Assembly (NCBI GenBank): GCA_963733105.1
Contig: CAVTCB010000004.1
Span: forward strand, 62,001-126,000
Source: JAFAYN01 sp963733105
Lineage (GTDB): Bacteria; Gemmatimonadota; Gemmatimonadetes; Longimicrobiales; Longimicrobiaceae
Direction: 5' to 3'
DNA: 64,000 nucleotides
In this document: positions 51,944 to 60,019 of the stretch, piece after piece
How positions within the stretch are numbered: position 1 is the first letter of the stretch
Layout: the number at the start of each line of letters is the position of its first letter
Position numbers and translations under genes: made by a program
Notes under the pieces: model-generated
The model's database searches: none
What the model was told of the DNA's origin: nothing
The model's input: only the letters and a program-made list of their open reading frames with translations

Positions 51944-52810
51944 GTGAGCATGGAAGCCGAAGACGGCGCGGGGCAGCTGGAAGAAGCGCTGGAGAGCGCG
52001 GCCTCCCTCGGGGACGAGGGACGCTGGGACGAGGCGCGCGACCTCCTCCTGGAGCACCTGGACGACCACTCCGAGCACGCCCTGCTCCTGTGCGCGCTGG
52101 GCGTCGCCTCGCGCGAGCTGGGCGCCGACGGGGAGGCGTACGAGTTCTTCCGCCGCACCCTCGCCACGCAGCCGGAAGACCCCCTCGTCCTCGCCACTGC
52201 CGGGAACGGAGTGGCCCTGTACGACGACCCCGAGGCCGAGACCGCGCTCCGCCTCGCCGCCCTCACCGCCCCCGACCTCCCCTTCGCGCGCGTCTCCTAC
52301 GGCGCCTACCTGGCGCGCGAGGGCCTCTTCGCCGAGGCCATCGCCGAGCTGGAGGCCGCGCGCGGCCTGGCCGCCGAGGACGCCGCCGTGCGCGCCGAGC
52401 TGGCCGGCGCCTACCTCCTCGCGGGGCGCCTGGAGGACGGCGTCGCCGAGCTGGAGGAGGCCCTCTCCGTGGACCCCTCCGACCTGTGGCTGCGCGGCCT
52501 CCACGGGATGGCGCTCCTGGCGGCCGGACGCGCCGAGGAGGGCGCCGAGACGCTGCACCGCGTCGCCACGGAGGTCCCCGAGGACGTCGAGCTGCAGCTC
52601 CTGTCCGCCCTCGCCTCCGCCGCCGAGGGGTGGGACGACGAGGCGTGGAACGCCCTGGCCCGCGCCGAGATCGGCGCCGGCGAGGCCGACGCCGTCCTGA
52701 TCCAGGAGGTGGAGGAAACGATCGGAGCCGGGCCCGAGGAGGCGCGCGAGTTCCTGCACGCCCAGCTCGCCCCCTCCGTCCTCCGCGAGCGTCTCCTCCA
52801 GCGCACCTGA
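51944..52810 (+). CDS. Tetratricopeptide-repeat protein
   Basis: A 288-residue protein made of TPR-like helix pairs. Examples are LGDEGRWDEARDLLLEHLDD, LCALGVASRELGADGEAYEFF, YGAYLAREGLFAEAIAELEAA, LAGAYLLAGRLEDGVAELEEA and LHGMALLAAGRAEEGAETLH, about six repeats in a row. No signal peptide or membrane span, so it is cytoplasmic. GGAAGGGG precedes the GTG at 51944; an ATG two codons later is an alternative. The YdcF-like gene follows 18 bp downstream and is probably co-transcribed. Confidence 0.82.
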   Translation: MSMEAEDGAGQLEEALESAASLGDEGRWDEARDLLLEHLDDHSEHALLLCALGVASRELGADGEAYEFFRRTLATQPEDPLVLATAGNGVALYDDPEAETALRLAALTAPDLPFARVSYGAYLAREGLFAEAIAELEAARGLAAEDAAVRAELAGAYLLAGRLEDGVAELEEALSVDPSDLWLRGLHGMALLAAGRAEEGAETLHRVATEVPEDVELQLLSALASAAEGWDDEAWNALARAEIGAGEADAVLIQEVEETIGAGPEEAREFLHAQLAPSVLRERLLQRT

Positions 52811-52828
52811 CCCCGGCCCTCCCCAACC

Positions 52829-53431
52829 GTGCGTCGAACCCTCCTCCGGGTCCTGCGGGGCCTCGCCCTCCTGCTCGTGCTGCTCGTCTGCGGCTGGCTG
52901 CTGGAGCTGGGCGCCATCTACGTGTACGGCAGGCTCGACCAGGCCGAGCGCTCCGGCGCCATCGTGGTTCTGGGGGCGGCCCAGTACGACGGCCGCCCCT
53001 CCCCGGTGCTGAAGGCGCGGCTCGACCACGCCATCGCCCTGCGGAGGCGCGGGATCGCGGACACCCTGATCATGACCGGGGGCACCGGGGCGGGGGACAC
53101 GGTGAGCGAGGCGGTGGTGGGGAGGCGCTACGCCGTCAAGGCGGGGGTCCCCGCCGGCAAGGTCCTGGTGGAGCCGGGGGGGCTCACCTCCCTCCAGTCC
53201 ATGGTCTCCGTGTCCGAGATCATGGACCGCCACGGGCTGGGCTCCGCCGTGCTGGTGAGCGACCCGTTCCACATGCTGCGCCTGCGCCTCCTCGCCATCC
53301 GCGTGGGGATCCGGGCCCGCAGCTCCCCCACGCGCACCAGCCCGATCTCGAAGAACCCCGCCGAGGAGCGGAAGCACATCCTGCGCGAGACGCTGAGCTT
53401 GCCGTTCGGGCTGATCGAGCGGAGGCCGTAG
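52829..53431 (+). CDS. YdcF/SanA family (DUF218) membrane-anchored protein
   Basis: A 200-residue DUF218 protein; family members include SanA and ElyC, linked to envelope integrity and lipid-carrier metabolism. One N-terminal transmembrane helix (about residues 8-30) anchors a periplasmic domain. That domain has AIVVLGAAQYDGRPSPVLKAR, the LIMTGGTGAGDTVSEA loop, VLVEPGGLTSLQSMVSV and VLVSDPFHMLRLRLLA, all family hallmarks. The start is GTG at 52829. Directly after it comes a copy of the intergenic hairpin repeat. Confidence 0.88.
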   Translation: MRRTLLRVLRGLALLLVLLVCGWLLELGAIYVYGRLDQAERSGAIVVLGAAQYDGRPSPVLKARLDHAIALRRRGIADTLIMTGGTGAGDTVSEAVVGRRYAVKAGVPAGKVLVEPGGLTSLQSMVSVSEIMDRHGLGSAVLVSDPFHMLRLRLLAIRVGIRARSSPTRTSPISKNPAEERKHILRETLSLPFGLIERRP

Positions 53432-53460
53432 GCGCGGGCTTTGCGAGCATCGTGTGGGCC

Positions 53461-53540
53461 GCGGAGTGAGCCAGCCGAAACTGCCCGGCTGTCTCCCTCC
53501 GCACATGTTTTTATGGGTACGACGGGACTGCCGAACGACA
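53461..53540 (+). repeat. AAAC-loop hairpin repeat, copy R3 (one module plus tail)
   Basis: One module, 53467-53496 (TGAGCC, stem AGCCG/CGGCT, loop AAACTGCC, GTCTCC), extended by GCGGAG/CTCCGC (53461-53502). The family tail follows in altered form (ATGTTTTTATGGGTAC). It corresponds to the third module of R2 and R4. Confidence 0.82.
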
Positions 53541-53556
53541 CCCCCGCTGCAGTTCC

Positions 53557-53622
53557 GTGGTTGCCGTCAGTCCGCGAAGGCGGACTTCGTGCCGTTGTTG
53601 CAGCGAATTCATTCGCCCGAGC
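53557..53622. repeat. AGTCCGC-GAAG-GCGGACT repeat, copy 2
   Basis: Second copy of the repeat at 4879: hairpin AGTCCGC/GCGGACT at 53569-53586, then TTCGTGCC, GTTGCAGCGA and ATTCGCCCGA. It ends 14 bp before the M16 peptidase start. Confidence 0.75.
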
Positions 53623-53635
53623 CACCTTCGACGAC

Positions 53636-54920
53636 ATGCGAATCCCGATCGACCAGTACACCCTCCCCAACGGGCTGCGGGTGATCCTTTCCGAGGACCA
53701 CACCAATCCCGTGGTGGCGGTGAACCTCTGGTACGGAGTGGGGAGCCGGAACGAGCGCCCCGGGCGCACCGGGCTCGCCCACCTCTTCGAGCACCTGATG
53801 TTCCAGGGGTCCGAGAACGTCCCCGGGACCGAGCACGTCGCGCACGTCGAGCGGGTGGGCGGCGTGGTGAACGGCTCCACCTGGCTGGACCGCACCAACT
53901 ACTTCGAGACCGTGCCGTCGCACCGGCTGGAGCTGGCGCTCTGGCTGGAGTCCGACCGGATGGGCTCCTTCCTCCCCGCCATCTCGCAGGAGAAGCTGGA
54001 CGGGCAGCGCGCGGTGGTGAAGAACGAGCGGCTCCAGCGCGTCGACAACGCCCCCTACGGCGACTGGGACGAGCGGCTGCAGCAGATGGTCTTCCCCCCC
54101 GACCATCCGTACGCCCACTCCGTCATCGGGAGCATGGACGACCTGGACGCCGCCACCCTGGACGACGTGCGCGACTTCTTCCGCACCTACTACGCCCCCA
54201 ACAACGCCGTGCTCACCCTCTGCGGCGACTTCGACCCCGCCGGGGCGCGGACGCTGGTGGAGCGCTACTTCGGGCCCATCCCGCGCCGGGCCGCCGGTGC
54301 CGCCGCTCCCCGGGAGCCCGCAGCCGCCGCGGCGCATCGGGAGCGAGGTGCGGGCGCGGGTGGAGGGGAAGGTGGCGCTCCCGCGCATCTACCTGGGGTA
54401 CCGCATCCCCCCCTTCGGGTCGGACGAGTTCTACACCGCCGACGTCCTGGCGCACGTCCTGGCCGGGGGGAAGTCCACCCGCCTGTACCGCTCGCTGGTG
54501 CGGGAGCAGCGCGTCGCCAAGGACGTCGGCGCCGCGGCCTTCCCGCTGGTCACCGGCGCCACCCTCCTGATCGTCTCCACCACCGGCAACCCCGACACCG
54601 CGCCCGAGGCGCTGGAGGCCGCGCTCCTCGCCGAGATGGAGGCGGTGCGGAGCGCCCCCGACCTGGGGCGCGAGATCGAGCGCGCCGTCACCGGGATCGA
54701 GGCGCGGCACGTCATCGGGCTGCAGCAGGTGAGCGAGCGCGCCAACGACCTCTCCATGTACGCCACCCAGTTCGGCGACCCGGAGCGGATCAACACCGAG
54801 CTGGACCGCTACCGCGCCGTCACCGGGGAGCGGGTGCGCCGCTTCGCGCTGGAGCTCCTGGGGGCCGACAACCGCGCCGTGCTCACCTACGTGCCGCTCG
54901 CGGCGCGGGAGGCCGCGTGA
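53636..54920 (+). CDS. M16 zinc peptidase, catalytic subunit (frame broken once)
   Basis: A pitrilysin/MPP-like (M16B) peptidase of 427 residues after repair. The inverted zinc motif HLFEH (HxxEH) lies near residue 50, and the downstream zinc-ligand Glu is in the VVKNERLQR segment near residue 127. The N-terminal half ends in TLCGDFDPAGARTLVERYFG. Near 54286-54287 an extra C shifts the frame; the continuing text is PPVPPLPGSPQPPRRIGSE and then the second M16 domain (RIYLGYRIPPFG, VLAGGKSTRLYRSLV). The next gene encodes an M16 protein without the zinc motif, overlapping by 4 nt, so the two probably form a heterodimer, as in bacterial and mitochondrial processing peptidases. No signal peptide is seen from the ATG at 53636. 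Confidence 0.87.
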
Positions 54921-56299
54921 GCGCCGGCGAGGCGGGGGCGCTCGACCGGAGCGCCCCCCCGGCGCCCGGCGCGCTCCGCCCCTTCCACTTCCCCCCGGTG
55001 CACCGGCGCACCCTGGGGAACGGGATGGAGCTGGTGGCCGTGGAGGCGCGCAACTTCCCCGTGGTCACCTTCAGCCTGATGCTCCCCACCTCGGGGGTGG
55101 ACGAGGAGCCGGAGCGCGCCGGCCTGGCCGCGCTCACGGGCGACCTCCTCGACTCGGGGGCGGCGGGGCGGAGCGGGGCCGAGATCGCCGAGGAGCTCGA
55201 AGAGCTGGGCGTGCTGGAGGACTCCAGCGTCTCCTGGGACGCCACGCACGTGGGCTTCACCGCGCTCCGCTCGCGGCTGGAGCCGGCCGTGCGCATCCTG
55301 GCCGACCTGGTGCGCCGCCCCGACTTCCCCGGGGCCGAGGTGGACCGCCTGCGCGCCGAGCGCCTGGCCGCCATCGCGCAGCGGCGCGCGAACCCCTCGC
55401 TCCTGGCCAACGAGACGGCCATGCGCTTCGTGTTCGCCCCCGGCTCGCCCTACGCGCGCCCGCTCGGCGGGACCGCCGCCACCGTGGAGGGGCTCACCCG
55501 GCAGGACGTGCTCGCCTTCCACGCCGCCCGCTACCTCCCCGCGGGCGCGGCCGTCCTGGTGGCGGGGGACGTGGGCCCCGACGAGGCCGCGGAGCTGGCC
55601 GAGCGCTTCTTCGGCGACTGGGTGGGCGCCCCGCCCGCCGCCCTCCCCCCGGAGGTGCGGCGCCGGGAGGACGCGCCCCGGGTGGTGCTGGTGGACCGCC
55701 CCGGCTCCGTGCAGTCGGAGCTGCGCGTGGCGCAGGTGGGGATCTCCCGCACCCACCCCGACTACTTCCCGGTGACGGTGATGAACCACGTCCTGGGGGG
55801 CGCCTTCGCGTCCCGGCTGAACCTGAACCTGCGCGAGCGCAACGGCTACACCTACGGGGTGAGCTCCGGGTTCACCACGCGCCGCGCCCCGGGCCCGTTC
55901 ACCGTGGGGACGGCGGTGGAGGCCTCGGCCACCGTGGCGGCGCTGCGCGAGATCTTCCGCGAGGTCGAGGGGCTCCGCGAGGCCCCCGTGACCCCCGAGG
56001 AGCTGGACGACACGCGCAGCTACCTGGCCGGGGTGTTCCCGCTGCGGATGGAGACCACCGCCGGGATCGCGTCGCGCCTCACGCAGCTCGCCGTGTACGG
56101 CCTCCCCGACGACTACTTCGAGCACTACCGCGACCGCATCCTGGCGGTGAGCGCGGAGGAGGTGCAGCGGGTCGCGCGGGAGCACCTCCGCCCGGAGGAG
56201 GCGACCGTGGTGGTGGTGGGGGACGCGGCGTCGCTGCGGGAGCCGCTGGAGGAGCTGGGAGAGGTGCGCGTCGTCGACCCCGGCGTGCTGGAGGGGTGA
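54917..56299 (+). CDS. M16 peptidase-like protein lacking the zinc motif
   Basis: A 460-residue M16-fold protein. At the place of HxxEH it has a non-metal sequence (LTGDLLDSGAAGRSG), so it is very likely catalytically inactive by itself. Family features remain: the N-terminal RTLGNGMELVAVEARNFPVV strand pair, AVLVAGDVGPDEAAELAERFFG mid-protein, then FASRLNLNLRERNGYTYGVSSGF with the Arg/Tyr pair of the substrate-binding C-terminal domain. It pairs with the upstream zinc-bearing subunit (GTGA overlap). Such active/inactive pairs are known for MPP beta/alpha. Location, cytoplasm or periplasm, is unclear: no signal peptide. Confidence 0.88.
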   Translation: MSAGEAGALDRSAPPAPGALRPFHFPPVHRRTLGNGMELVAVEARNFPVVTFSLMLPTSGVDEEPERAGLAALTGDLLDSGAAGRSGAEIAEELEELGVLEDSSVSWDATHVGFTALRSRLEPAVRILADLVRRPDFPGAEVDRLRAERLAAIAQRRANPSLLANETAMRFVFAPGSPYARPLGGTAATVEGLTRQDVLAFHAARYLPAGAAVLVAGDVGPDEAAELAERFFGDWVGAPPAALPPEVRRREDAPRVVLVDRPGSVQSELRVAQVGISRTHPDYFPVTVMNHVLGGAFASRLNLNLRERNGYTYGVSSGFTTRRAPGPFTVGTAVEASATVAALREIFREVEGLREAPVTPEELDDTRSYLAGVFPLRMETTAGIASRLTQLAVYGLPDDYFEHYRDRILAVSAEEVQRVAREHLRPEEATVVVVGDAASLREPLEELGEVRVVDPGVLEG

Positions 56300-56323
56300 G
56301 CCCGGGGCCCCTCCGCGTGCGAG

Positions 56324-56348
56324 CGCCCCGCCCCCCCGGCGGGGCGTT
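56324..56348 (+). terminator. Terminator-like hairpin after the M16 pair
   Basis: Stem CGCCCCGCC/GGCGGGGCG with a C5 loop, 24 bp after the stop; no strong T tract follows. Confidence 0.45.
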
Positions 56349-56443
56349 CGCGTGTAAGCGGTTTGTTAGGATCGCGTTAAACATCGGTCCGCGGGATTGA
56401 GCGAGGCCCTCCCGCGATGCATCTTCCAACGCAAGGAAAAGCC

Positions 56444-57028
56444 ATGAGCACAGAGTCCGAGGGGAAGGAAGGGGCCGCCGGGCCCGGGTGCGTGCACTCC
56501 CGCCCGGTGTACAGCGGCCGGATCGTCCACCTGAACCTGGACACGGTCCGCTTCCCGGACGGCTCCACCGGCGAGATGGAGATGATCCGCCACTCGGGCG
56601 CCGCGGCGGTCCTCCCGGTGGCGGGGAGCCTGGAGGACGGGGACCCGGAGGTGGTGCTCATCCGCCAGTACCGCTACGCCACCGACGGCTACGTCTACGA
56701 GGTGCCGGCCGGGCGGCCCAGCGAGCCGGGGGAGGACTGGGAGCTGTGCGCCCGGCGCGAGCTGGAGGAGGAGACGGGGCTGCGCGCCGGCGCCATGCGG
56801 AAGCTGACCGCCATCTACACCACCCCCGGCTTCACCGACGAGCGCATCCACCTCTTCCTGGCCACGGAGCTGGAGCAGGGGACCCTGGCCCGGGACGTGG
56901 ACGAGTTCATGGACGTGGTGCGGCTCCCCTTCTCGCGGGTGCTGGAGATGGTGCGGGACGGGGAGATCGTGGACGCGAAGTCGATCTGCACCGTCCTGTA
57001 CGCGGCGGGGTTCGTCTTCGGGATGTAG
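56444..57028 (+). CDS. Nudix hydrolase, ADP-ribose pyrophosphatase-like
   Basis: A 194-residue Nudix protein. The Nudix box is near residues 96-117: GRPSEPGEDWELCARRELEE then ETGL, with the REL-x-EE-x-GL core intact and the leading Gly one residue early. The preceding PAG and the VVLIRQYRYATDGYVYEVPAG strand, with the downstream YTTPGFTDERIHLFLA segment, match ADP-ribose/nucleoside-diphosphate-sugar pyrophosphatases. The ATG at 56444 has AAGGAAAA upstream; an upstream ATG at 56417 lacks a ribosome site. Confidence 0.9.
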   Translation: MSTESEGKEGAAGPGCVHSRPVYSGRIVHLNLDTVRFPDGSTGEMEMIRHSGAAAVLPVAGSLEDGDPEVVLIRQYRYATDGYVYEVPAGRPSEPGEDWELCARRELEEETGLRAGAMRKLTAIYTTPGFTDERIHLFLATELEQGTLARDVDEFMDVVRLPFSRVLEMVRDGEIVDAKSICTVLYAAGFVFGM

Positions 57029-57250
57029 GGAGCGAACGGCGGGACGGGTGTCCTATTCGCTCGCGCGGCGTCCACCGGGGGTGACACACCGGAGCCGGGA
57101 CGAACCGGTCCGGATGAGTCCAAGTGAAAGCAACAGCGTGGGTTACGCCGGGTTAGGCATCCGGCACGCGACCTGCGCTCCGGCCGGAGACCTCGCGCGG
57201 CGGGGTGATCCGGGACGTTTCAACGGCGATTCGACATCACGGGGGTTCGC

Positions 57251-57892
57251 ATGATCAAGACGCTTGTGCGGCGTGCCGAAAACGCGACCGAACCCCGCTC
57301 CGTCCGCGTCGTGCTCAAGGAGCTCGACGACAGCGCGGTCGTGGCGCAGTTCCTCGCAGGGGAGAAGCGGGCGTTCGACGAGCTGGTGGAGCGGTACCAG
57401 CAGCGCCTGCTGAACTTCGTCTACCGCACCACGGGCGACCGGGAGCGGGCCGAGGACCTGGTGCAGGAGACGTTCATCCGGGTGTACCGGCACCTGCACC
57501 GCTTCGACCAGACCAAGAAGTTCTCCACCTGGATCTACACCATCGCCTCGAACCTGGCGAAGAACGAGCTGCGGAACCGCTCGCGGAACCCGCTGGTGCT
57601 CTTCCAGGCCATCAAGAAGAACTGGGACTCGGACGCCCGGCCGCTGGAGTGGGAGGACAACACCTACCGCCCGGACGACCTGTACCGGAAGCGGCACCTG
57701 CGCCGGATGGTGGAGTCCGCCGTCTCCGAGCTCCCGGAGCACCACCGCCGCGTCTTCGTCCTCCGCGAGATGGAGGGGAAGACGTACGAGGAGATCTCCG
57801 AGATCACCCAGTGCAACCTGGGCACCGTGAAGAGCCGCCTCAACCGGGCGCGGAACAACTTCGCCCAGATCATCGCGCCGCTTCTGGACTGA
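57251..57892 (+). CDS. ECF/RpoE-type RNA polymerase sigma factor
   Basis: A 213-residue sigma factor. Region 2 covers about residues 35-105 (FDELVERYQQRLLNFVYRTT, RAEDLVQETFIRVYRHLHRF, FSTWIYTIASNLAKNELRNR). Region 4 covers about 150-205 (ESAVSELPEHHRRVFVLREM, GKTYEEISEITQCNLGTVKS). The N-terminal 30 residues are an extension. A zinc-finger anti-sigma gene lies 397 bp downstream on the same strand, with two repeat elements between them. The 222-bp upstream region shows no convincing ECF-type (GGAAC) promoter that I can see. Confidence 0.92.
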   Translation: MIKTLVRRAENATEPRSVRVVLKELDDSAVVAQFLAGEKRAFDELVERYQQRLLNFVYRTTGDRERAEDLVQETFIRVYRHLHRFDQTKKFSTWIYTIASNLAKNELRNRSRNPLVLFQAIKKNWDSDARPLEWEDNTYRPDDLYRKRHLRRMVESAVSELPEHHRRVFVLREMEGKTYEEISEITQCNLGTVKSRLNRARNNFAQIIAPLLD

Positions 57893-57904
57893 CGGCCCCT
57901 GAAG

Positions 57905-57957
57905 GCCCTCACCCGCTCGCTTAGGCTCGCACCCTCTCCCAATCCTGGGAGAGGGTT
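57905..57957. repeat. CCCTCTCCC hairpin repeat, copy 2
   Basis: Stem CCCTCTCCCA/TGGGAGAGGG with loop ATCC, preceded by the CCCTCACCCGCTCGC and TTAGGCTCGC lead also seen at 4802. It starts 13 bp after the sigma-factor stop and is followed by TTTGCTTTTG, so here it could also serve as a terminator. Confidence 0.78.
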
Positions 57958-57964
57958 TGCTTTT

Positions 57965-58128
57965 GTAGTTCCGCAGTACCCATATGATCCTGTGCGGAGG
58001 GAGACAGCCGGGCCGTTTCGGCTGGCTCACTCCGCGGGCGGGGAGACTCGCGGGCTGTTTCGCGAGGCTCACCGCCCCCGCGCAGGAGACCGGCGCCGTT
58101 TGCCGGGCTCCGGAGCGGCCCCCCAAGA
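57965..58128 (-). repeat. AAAC-loop hairpin repeat, copy R4 (three modules, reversed)
   Basis: Read on the minus strand: tail at 57965-57998, then modules at 58000-58029 (stem AGCCG/CGGCT, loop AAACGGCC), 58042-58071 (TCGCG/CGCGA, loop AAACAGCC) and 58085-58111 (CGGC/GCCG, loop AAACGGC). Module order and outer extensions match R2. It lies between the sigma and anti-sigma genes, opposite to their direction. Confidence 0.85.
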
Positions 58129-58289
58129 TGAGACCAACCCTGAACGCGTCAATCCGCGACACCGCGTTGCGACGAAACGACGCTCCCCCTGGAACACCCG
58201 CCCCCCTCCCGCGTAGAAGGATGCGCTCGACCGGCCCCGACACACCGGGCCGCGTGGCTGCTCCCGTGAAAACGCGACGACAACGGACC

Positions 58290-58850
58290 ATGGTGGACTG
58301 CGAACGCTTCCTCGACCAGTACTCCGAGTTCCGGGACGGATTCCTCCTCCCGGAGGAGAGCCGCGAGTTCGAGGCGCACCTCCGGGCGTGCGCCTCCTGC
58401 GCCCGCTACGACCGCGTGGTGAGCCGGGGCACGGGGATCTTCCGCGACCTCCCCGAGCTGGAGGTGTCCGAGGACTTCGGCGCCCGGCTCCAGCACCGCA
58501 TCTTCCACCTGGAGGACGAGATGCGCGCCTCCCGGCAGGGCGGCTTCTCCGGGGTCCCGGCCTCGGCCGCGCTCTCCATCGCGGCGGTGCTCGCGGTCAC
58601 GGCCTGGCTCCCGGTGCTGCGTCCCGGGGACGGGCTCCCGCGGCTCCCCGCGGTGGCCGCGCACGCCCCCGAGAGCGGGATCCCGCCGCTCTTCGTGGCG
58701 GGGCCGCTCCTGGCCCACGCGGCGCTCCTGCACCGCGACCCCGGGGCGGCCGTGCGGCCGGCGCGTGACAACCACCTCCTGTTCCGCTACTATCCGGGGG
58801 GCGCCCCCGTCGGGTACCCGGTCGCCCTGCAGGTGGCCCTGGCGGACTGA
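58290..58850 (+). CDS. Zinc-finger anti-sigma factor, membrane-bound
   Basis: A 186-residue ZAS-type anti-sigma protein. The N-terminus has the zf-HC2 pattern HLRACASCARYD (His-x3-Cys-x2-Cys) near residues 30-38, preceded by CERFLDQYSEFRDGFL. A helical linker leads to one transmembrane span at about residues 90-110 (AALSIAAVLAVTAWLPVL), and a periplasmic tail ends in a GYPVALQVAL strand. It should hold the sigma factor encoded at 57251 at the membrane. The ATG at 58290 was chosen because the frame upstream runs through the repeat element. Confidence 0.85.
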   Translation: MVDCERFLDQYSEFRDGFLLPEESREFEAHLRACASCARYDRVVSRGTGIFRDLPELEVSEDFGARLQHRIFHLEDEMRASRQGGFSGVPASAALSIAAVLAVTAWLPVLRPGDGLPRLPAVAAHAPESGIPPLFVAGPLLAHAALLHRDPGAAVRPARDNHLLFRYYPGGAPVGYPVALQVALAD

Positions 58851-58874
58851 CGCGTCCGCCTCCCGATCCTCCCC

Positions 58875-58905
58875 GACGGTCCGGCGGCCCCGCTCCCGGA
58901 CCGTC
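58875..58905 (+). terminator. Terminator after the anti-sigma gene
   Basis: Stem GACGGTCCGG/CCGGACCGTC with an 11-nt loop, followed by GCGCGTTT, 25 bp after the stop. Confidence 0.58.
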
Positions 58906-58930
58906 GCGCGTTTCCGCACCCGTCTGAGCC

Positions 58931-59950
58931 GTGCCCGAGATCTCCTACGAAGCGCTGCAGCGAGCCCTCCGCGACGCCCCCCGGGGCGGCGTCTTCTTCT
59001 TCCACGGCGAGGAGGAGCACCTGCGCGAGGAGGCCGTGGGGCGCGTGGTGGAGCGCTTCGTGGACCCCGCTACCCGCGACTTCAACTTCGACCTCCTTTC
59101 CGGCCCCGACGTGTCTCCCGACGGGCTGGCGTCCATGATCGCCACGCCGCCGATGATGGCGGAGTGGCGCGTGGTGGTGGTGCGCGACGCGCAGGGGCTC
59201 TCGCCCAAGGCGCGCGAGGCGGTGGAGGCCGCCACGGCGGCGCCCCCGGCGGGGCTGGTGCTGGTGGTCTCCGCCGCCATCCCGGCCGGCTCCAAGGCCA
59301 AGTTCTACTCCGAGCTGCAGCGCCGCGCCACCTCGGTGGAGTTCCCCGCGCTGGACGCCGGCGACGCCCCGGGGTGGCTGATCGACCGCGCCGAGTCGGT
59401 GCACGGCCTGGAGCTGGAGCCGGACGCCGCCCGGGCGCTGGTGGGCGCGGTGGGGACCTCCCTGGGGACGCTGGCCTCGGAGCTGGCCAAGCTCGCCGGG
59501 TACGTGCAGGACCGGAAGACCGTCACCCTGGACGACGTGCGCGCCGTGGGGGGGAGCGTCCCCCGCTACGACCGCTGGTCCTGGTTCGACATGGTGGGGG
59601 AGCGGCGCCTGGGGGAGGCCATGCGCCTCCTCCCCACGCTCCTGGAGGGAGGGGAGAACGGGGTGGGGCTGGTGATCGGGATGACGCAGCAGCTCCTGCG
59701 CGTGGCGCTGGTGTGCGCGGGAGGGCAGGGGGCGCTGGAGCGCGAGCTGAAGCCCTTCCAGCGCTGGATGGCGCGCAAGGTGGCCCCCCAGGCCCGGAAG
59801 TGGACCCTCCCCGAGGTGGACCGGGCGCTCGCGGAGCTGCTCCGCGCCGACCGCCTCCTCAAGTCGGCCTCCCTCTCCGACCGGCAGGTGGTGGAGGAGC
59901 TGCTCATCCGGCTGCGCTCCATCCGCCCCGCGGGGGAGTCGGCGGCGTAG
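58931..59950 (+). CDS. holA: DNA polymerase III delta subunit
   Basis: A 339-residue clamp-loader delta subunit, which opens the sliding clamp. Family segments are VFFFHGEEEHLREEAVGRVV near residue 17 (degenerate P-loop region), DFNFDLLSG, SMIATPPMMAEWRVVVVRDA, LASELAKLAGYV near residue 185 and FDMVGERRLGEAMRLLPTLL near residue 217. The C-terminal collar domain ends with KSASLSDRQVVEELLIRL. GTG start at 58931. It is followed by mutS 69 bp later. Confidence 0.93.
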   Translation: MPEISYEALQRALRDAPRGGVFFFHGEEEHLREEAVGRVVERFVDPATRDFNFDLLSGPDVSPDGLASMIATPPMMAEWRVVVVRDAQGLSPKAREAVEAATAAPPAGLVLVVSAAIPAGSKAKFYSELQRRATSVEFPALDAGDAPGWLIDRAESVHGLELEPDAARALVGAVGTSLGTLASELAKLAGYVQDRKTVTLDDVRAVGGSVPRYDRWSWFDMVGERRLGEAMRLLPTLLEGGENGVGLVIGMTQQLLRVALVCAGGQGALERELKPFQRWMARKVAPQARKWTLPEVDRALAELLRADRLLKSASLSDRQVVEELLIRLRSIRPAGESAA

Positions 59951-60019
59951 GTTGATTCTCCGCCCCTCCGCGGCTACTTTCCGCCCTCCTTTCCGCAGCG
60001 TTCCCGTTCTCCCGCAGTG

